This document shows, piece after piece, positions 59,024-64,000 of a stretch of 64,000 nt of DNA. The number at the start of each line of letters is the position of its first letter. Position 1 is the stretch's first letter. Under the pieces are notes generated by a model, which made no database searches, was not told the DNA's origin, and was given only the letters and a program-made list of their open reading frames with translations. Location: NCBI GenBank assembly GCA_963799045.1, contig CAWCVN010000003.1, positions 1-64,000 of the forward strand. Reading direction: 5' to 3'. The stretch is from DASRSS01 sp963799045 (GTDB lineage: Bacteria > Actinomycetota > Actinomycetes > Mycobacteriales > Jatrophihabitantaceae). Both the position numbers and the translations under genes were made by a program.

Positions 59024-60412
59024 TCACCGGGTGGCGACGACCGCCAGTCCGGATTCGGTCGGGACGAGGATGTCGGTGCCGTCGATCGCCGGGGTCGCGA
59101 ACCGGGTGGTCGCGCCCACGTGGACCGACTCCGCGACGTGGCCGGTGCGCGGGTTCAGCGCGTACAGCCGGCCGCCCGACGGGTCGAGCGACCATACCCG
59201 CCGCCCGCCGACGACGGGCGAGCCGGTGACCGCCGCCGCCGCGTGCCAGACAACGTGCGGGCGCCCGTTGGTGTCGATACGCACCGCGCGCACGCCGTCG
59301 GTGCACGGTACGTAGACGATGTTGTTGACGACCGCGGTGCCGCCGAACGAGGTGCAGATCCGCGCGCTGTGCACCTGCCCGCCGAGGTGGCCGAGGTGGT
59401 TGCGTCGCAGCACGTAGCCGATGCCGCCCTTGCCGTCGATGAACACCCAGGGTCCGACGAGCGCCGGCCCCTGCGAACCCAGGTCGCGGTCGCTGGCGTT
59501 GTCGGCGGCCCAGCTGCGCGGCGCGAACCAGTCCACGAGCTGGGCGCGCGTGGACAGTTCGAGGACCGAGTCGCTGAGGTCGTAGCGGTCGCCGGGTCCG
59601 GCCGCGCCGTTGCCGACCGCGACGAACAGGTGGCCGTGCCCGTCCGATGTCGGCCCGGGCGGCGTCCAGATGCCGGCTTCGCGCGCCGTCGGCACGGTGA
59701 ACGCGACCGGGCGTCCGCGGCCGTTGGCCGCATAACCGATGATGCGGCCGCGGTACCGCGCGCAGTCACCGGCCAGGCCCCCGAAGGTCACCCACACGCG
59801 CCCGCCGGCGATGTTCAGCGCGCCGCGTTGCTGCATCGCGGCCGCGTCGACGCCGTGCAGATCCAGGCTGCGGCGCCAGACGACCCGGCCGGTCCTCGCG
59901 CGCAGCGCGATCAGCTGGTGCCGCGGCGGGTTGCCGGAGAACTCGGCCGCGACGTAGACCAGTCCCGTCGCCGGGCTGTACAGCGGGGTGCCGGTGATGC
60001 CGAGCGGGTCGATGTTGCCGCAGGGCCGCTCCGAGGCGGGTGAGGGCGAACCGAGGTGGCGGCGCCACAGCCGATGGAAGCGGGAGTTGAACGCGTAGAC
60101 GGAGTTGTTCTCGGTCGCCACGATCGTCACGCCGTGGGCGACGATCGGCGAGGCGTAGACCGCTGCGTCGAGCTTGATCGAGGTGGCCAGGCGCACCCGC
60201 GTCGGGTGCGGCATCGGCACCGAGACCCCCGCCCGGCCGGGGCCGTTGTGGTACGCGTGCCACTCGGGGCGCGCACCACCCGCCTGGGCCGGGCTGGTCG
60301 GGTGCCCGGTCGTCTCACCGGTCGGCGCCGGCCCGTTCGCGGATCCGGACGCGCAACCGGCCACCAGGGCGGCGGTTGCGAGGACAGCGAAGACAGCGGT
60401 CAGTGCGCGCAC
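59024..60412 (-). CDS. PQQ-like beta-propeller lipoprotein
   Basis: A 462-residue lipoprotein: signal MRALTAVFAVLATAALVAGC with lipobox LVAGC, then a Gly/Pro/Thr-rich spacer. The propeller has PQQ-like blades such as VTIVATENNSVYAFNSRFHR, LIALRARTGRVVWRRSLDLH, VWSLDPSGGRLYALNPRTGH and a last VATR strand. Two Cys pairs (RPCGNID, GDCARY, RICTSF, VPCTDG) may form disulfides. Possibly BamB-like scaffolding or a binding protein; no dehydrogenase residues are evident. CATAGT lies 6 nt before GTG 60412. Confidence 0.75.
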   Translation of the reverse strand: MRALTAVFAVLATAALVAGCASGSANGPAPTGETTGHPTSPAQAGGARPEWHAYHNGPGRAGVSVPMPHPTRVRLATSIKLDAAVYASPIVAHGVTIVATENNSVYAFNSRFHRLWRRHLGSPSPASERPCGNIDPLGITGTPLYSPATGLVYVAAEFSGNPPRHQLIALRARTGRVVWRRSLDLHGVDAAAMQQRGALNIAGGRVWVTFGGLAGDCARYRGRIIGYAANGRGRPVAFTVPTAREAGIWTPPGPTSDGHGHLFVAVGNGAAGPGDRYDLSDSVLELSTRAQLVDWFAPRSWAADNASDRDLGSQGPALVGPWVFIDGKGGIGYVLRRNHLGHLGGQVHSARICTSFGGTAVVNNIVYVPCTDGVRAVRIDTNGRPHVVWHAAAAVTGSPVVGGRRVWSLDPSGGRLYALNPRTGHVAESVHVGATTRFATPAIDGTDILVPTESGLAVVATR

Positions 60413-60460
60413 GTTCCCACTATGCCCCCGCCGGAGCGGTTTGAATCGGGCGAATTCGCC

Positions 60461-61752
<1,292 letters not shown>

Positions 61753-61861
61753 GGCGGCGCCTCCTCGGTGTCGTCCGTCGCGGCCGTCGTGAAGGCTAGC
61801 AACCGCCGACCACGGGCGTGGGGCCTTCCGATCGCGCGGGCGATCCGGCCATAGTGGCGCC

Positions 61862-63235
61862 ATGACCGAGCGCACGCCCACGAAGATCCTGCTGGACGAG
61901 TCCGAGCAGCCGACCCGCTGGTACAACCTGCTCGCCGACCTGCCGACCCCGCCGCCGCCGGTGCTGCACCCCGGCACGCTGCAGCCGGTCGGCCCGGACG
62001 ACCTCGCCGCCGCTGTTCCCGATGGAGCTGATCGGGCAGGAGGTCAGCACGGAGCGGTACGTGGACATCCCCGGCGCCGTGCTGGACGTGTACCGGCTGT
62101 GGCGGCCGTCGCCGCTGTACCGCGCGCACCGGCTGGAGCGGGCGCTCGACACCCCCGCGCGGATCTACTACAAGTACGAGGGCGTCTCCCCGGCCGGCTC
62201 GCACAAGCCGAACACCGCCGTGCCGCAGGCGTACTACAACAAGCAGGCGGGCATCCGGCGGCTGACCACCGAGACCGGGGCCGGCCAGTGGGGCACGGCG
62301 CTGGCGTTCGCGTGCGCCCAGTTCGGCCTGGACTGCGAGGTCTGGCAGGTACGCGCGTCGTACGACCAGAAGCCGTACCGCAAGATCATGATCGAGACGT
62401 TCGGCGGGGTGATCCACCCGTCGCCGTCGACGCTGACCGAGGCGGGCCGAAGGATCCTGGCCGAGTACCCCGGACTCGACCGGCTCGCTGGGCATCGCGA
62501 TCAGCGAGGCCGTCGAGGTCGCCGCACAGAACGCCGACACCAACTACGCGCTCGGCAGCGTGCTCAACCACGTCCTGCTGCACCAGACGGTGATCGGTGA
62601 GGAGGCGCTGCTGCAGCTGGCGAAGGTCGGCGAAACGCCCGACGTGCTGGTCGGCTGCACCGGGCGGCGGTTCGAACTTCGGCGGCCTGGCGTTCCCGTT
62701 CCTGCGCGAGAAGCTGGCCGGGCGGATGGACCCGGTGATCCGTGCGGTCGAGCCGGCGGCGTGCCCGTCGCTGACGCGGGGCGTGTACGCCTACGACTTC
62801 GGCGACACCGCGGGCATGACGCCGCTGATGAAGATGCACACGCTCGGGCACGACTTCATCCCCGACCCGATCCACGCCGGCGGCCTGCGCTATCACGGCA
62901 TGAGCCCGCTGATCAGCCACCTCGTCGAGGAGAAGCTGATCGAGGCCGTCGCCAAGCCGCAGAGCGAGTGCTTCGCCGCGGGCGTGCAGTTCGCCCGGAC
63001 CGAGGGCATCGTGCCCGCTCCGGAGCCGACCCACGCCATCGCGGCGGCGGTCGAGGAAGCCCTGCGCTGCAAGGAGTCCGGCGAGGAGAAGGTGATCCTC
63101 ACCGCGCTGTGCGGGCACGGTCACCTCGACCTCGCGGCCTACGACGCGTACCTGTCCGGGCAGATCATCGACCACGCGTTGTCCGACGCCGACATCCAGG
63201 CCGCGGTCGCCGCGCTGCCGGCCGTGTCGGCCTGA
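61862..63235 (+). CDS. trpB2: TrpB2-type PLP-dependent enzyme, broken by three single-base insertions
   Basis: Joined segments give the TrpB2 class of tryptophan synthase beta-like proteins: EQPTRWYNLLADLPTPPPPV, the PLP Lys in EGVSPAGSHKPNTAVPQAYY, TTETGAGQWGTALAFACAQF, NYALGSVLNHVLLHQTVIGE, the phosphate-binding GCTGGGSNFGGLAFPF after correction, and MTPLMKMHTLGHDFIPDPIH. Extra bases lie near 62010, 62472 and 62663. 1374 minus 3 is 1371 bp, 456 residues, normal for TrpB2. CATAGT lies 6 nt before ATG 61862, suggesting a leaderless mRNA. TrpB2 enzymes use serine with indole or other partners; no trpA is near. Confidence 0.82.
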
Positions 63236-63239
63236 CGCC

Positions 63240-64000
63240 GTGGCGCTGATCCCGACCGCCGGGGAGGACACCCGCAGGCCGATCATCACGATCGGAGAGC
63301 GGTCGCTGCACCGTTCGCAGCTGCTGGCCGCCGCGGCCGCGGTCGTCGACCGGGTGCAGGGCGCGTCGGTCGTGGCGATCGAGGCGCCGCCCGTCGCTGG
63401 AGACGGTGGTGGCGCTGGTGGGCGTGCTGATGTCCGGCGCGGCGGCGGTGCCGATCCCGCCCGACGCCGGCGCCCGCGAGCGCGCGCACATCCTGTCCGA
63501 CTCCGGGGCCGAGGCGCTGCTGGGCGGGGAGCTGCTGCCGGTCGACGTCGACGCGCGTTCACCCAACAACTGGCGCGAGCCCGCCGGCGGCGCCGCCCTG
63601 GTCATGTACACCTCGGGCACGACCGGACCACCCAAGGGCGTCGTGCTCTCGCGTAACGCGATCGCCGCGGGACTGGACGGCCTGGCCGACGCGTGGCTCT
63701 GGAGCCCGGACGACGTGCTGGCCCACGGCCTGCCGCTGTTCCACGTGCACGGACTGATCCTCGGGCGTGCTCGGCGCGCTGCGGGTCGGCAGCCCGCTGA
63801 TCCACCTGGGCGAGCCCACGCCGGCAGCACACGCCGCGGCAGCGGCCGCCGGGCGCGACGATGTTCTTCGGCGTGCCCACGATCTGGGGGCGCATCGCCG
63901 CTGACCCCGATAGCGCCCGCGCGCTGTCGTCGGCGCGGCTGCTCGTATCGGGCAGCGCCGGGCTGCCGCGCCCGGTCTTCGACAGCCTGCAGGCGCTTAC
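63240..64000 (+). CDS. acyl-CoA synthetase (malonyl-CoA synthetase-like), 3' end outside window, three single-base insertions
   Basis: From GTG 63240, four bases after the trpB2 stop. Segments: ITIGERSLHRSQLLAAAAAV, GVLMSGAAAVPIPPDAGARE, the P-loop ALVMYTSGTTGPPKGVVLSR, LAHGLPLFHVHGLILGVLGA (after correction) and MFFGVPTIWGRIAADPDSAR, then LLVSGSAGLPRPVFDSLQAL at the edge. Extra bases near 63393, 63764 and 63852 break the frame. PLFHVHGL and the SAGLP segment resemble MatB-like malonyl-CoA synthetases, but the specificity region lies partly outside the window. Confidence 0.75.

Overview
The window is very GC-rich DNA from a member of the Actinomycetota. A long central part keeps the gene order of the Mycobacterium tuberculosis Rv3656c-Rv3683 region: DUF4244 pilin-like gene, TadC/TadB/TadA/Ssd, HAD-IB phosphatase, holin-like protein, EphE, MarP, NUDIX, Nth, small membrane protein, Crp, metallo-beta-lactamase, RidA, ArsA pair, class A PBP, metallophosphoesterase. 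That places the organism near Mycobacteriales/Frankiales-type lineages; the species cannot be named from the sequence alone. Many genes look leaderless: a TANNNT-type -10 box lies 6-8 nt before the start codon and no Shine-Dalgarno is visible.

Layout. (1) 1-91: the 5' end of the DUF4244 gene, normally next to tadC. (2) 92-12576: a block that separates it from the rest of the Tad locus. It holds a PiT phosphate carrier, a small DUF7455-like protein, a TetR-controlled ABC-2 exporter operon with a clear palindromic operator, a stress-type operon (CtpF-like P-type ATPase, tandem universal stress protein, four-TM protein, exported SagB-like flavoprotein), a secreted propeller protein and another TetR regulator. 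(3) 12577-16116: tadC, tadB, tadA and ssd, all overlapping. (4) 16174-38371: the conserved backbone, with extra genes inserted (S53 peptidase, O-acyltransferase). Between crp and the MBL gene there is a 3-kb insert with a decayed MTHFR-like gene, a DUF222-HNH gene and an unknown gene. (5) 38425-40431: tRNA-Pro followed by a 1.85-kb mini-island bounded by perfect 117-bp direct repeats and carrying a TacAT-like toxin-antitoxin pair. (6) 40485-50446: a GntR/lactate permease operon, a Ski2-like helicase, tRNA-Arg and tRNA-Ser, an MprF-like protein, and a TetR/MFS pair with two operators. (7) 50452-64000: dienelactone hydrolase, L-serine dehydratase, Ohr, a siderophore-interacting protein, a DUF559 protein framed by hairpin repeats, two propeller proteins, purB, purD, purA, trpB2 and the start of an acyl-CoA synthetase.

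Sequence quality. From about 60.5 kb onward, three otherwise intact genes carry eleven single-base insertions and no deletions; ohr carries one more at about 52.92 kb. With the extra bases removed, the three complete genes become exact multiples of three with family-typical lengths. This looks like uncorrected long-read error near a contig end rather than gene decay.

The strongest leads are the tRNA-Pro mini-island, the four-gene ATPase/USP/membrane protein/exported SagB operon, and several families of intergenic hairpins with conserved stems and fixed loop lengths.
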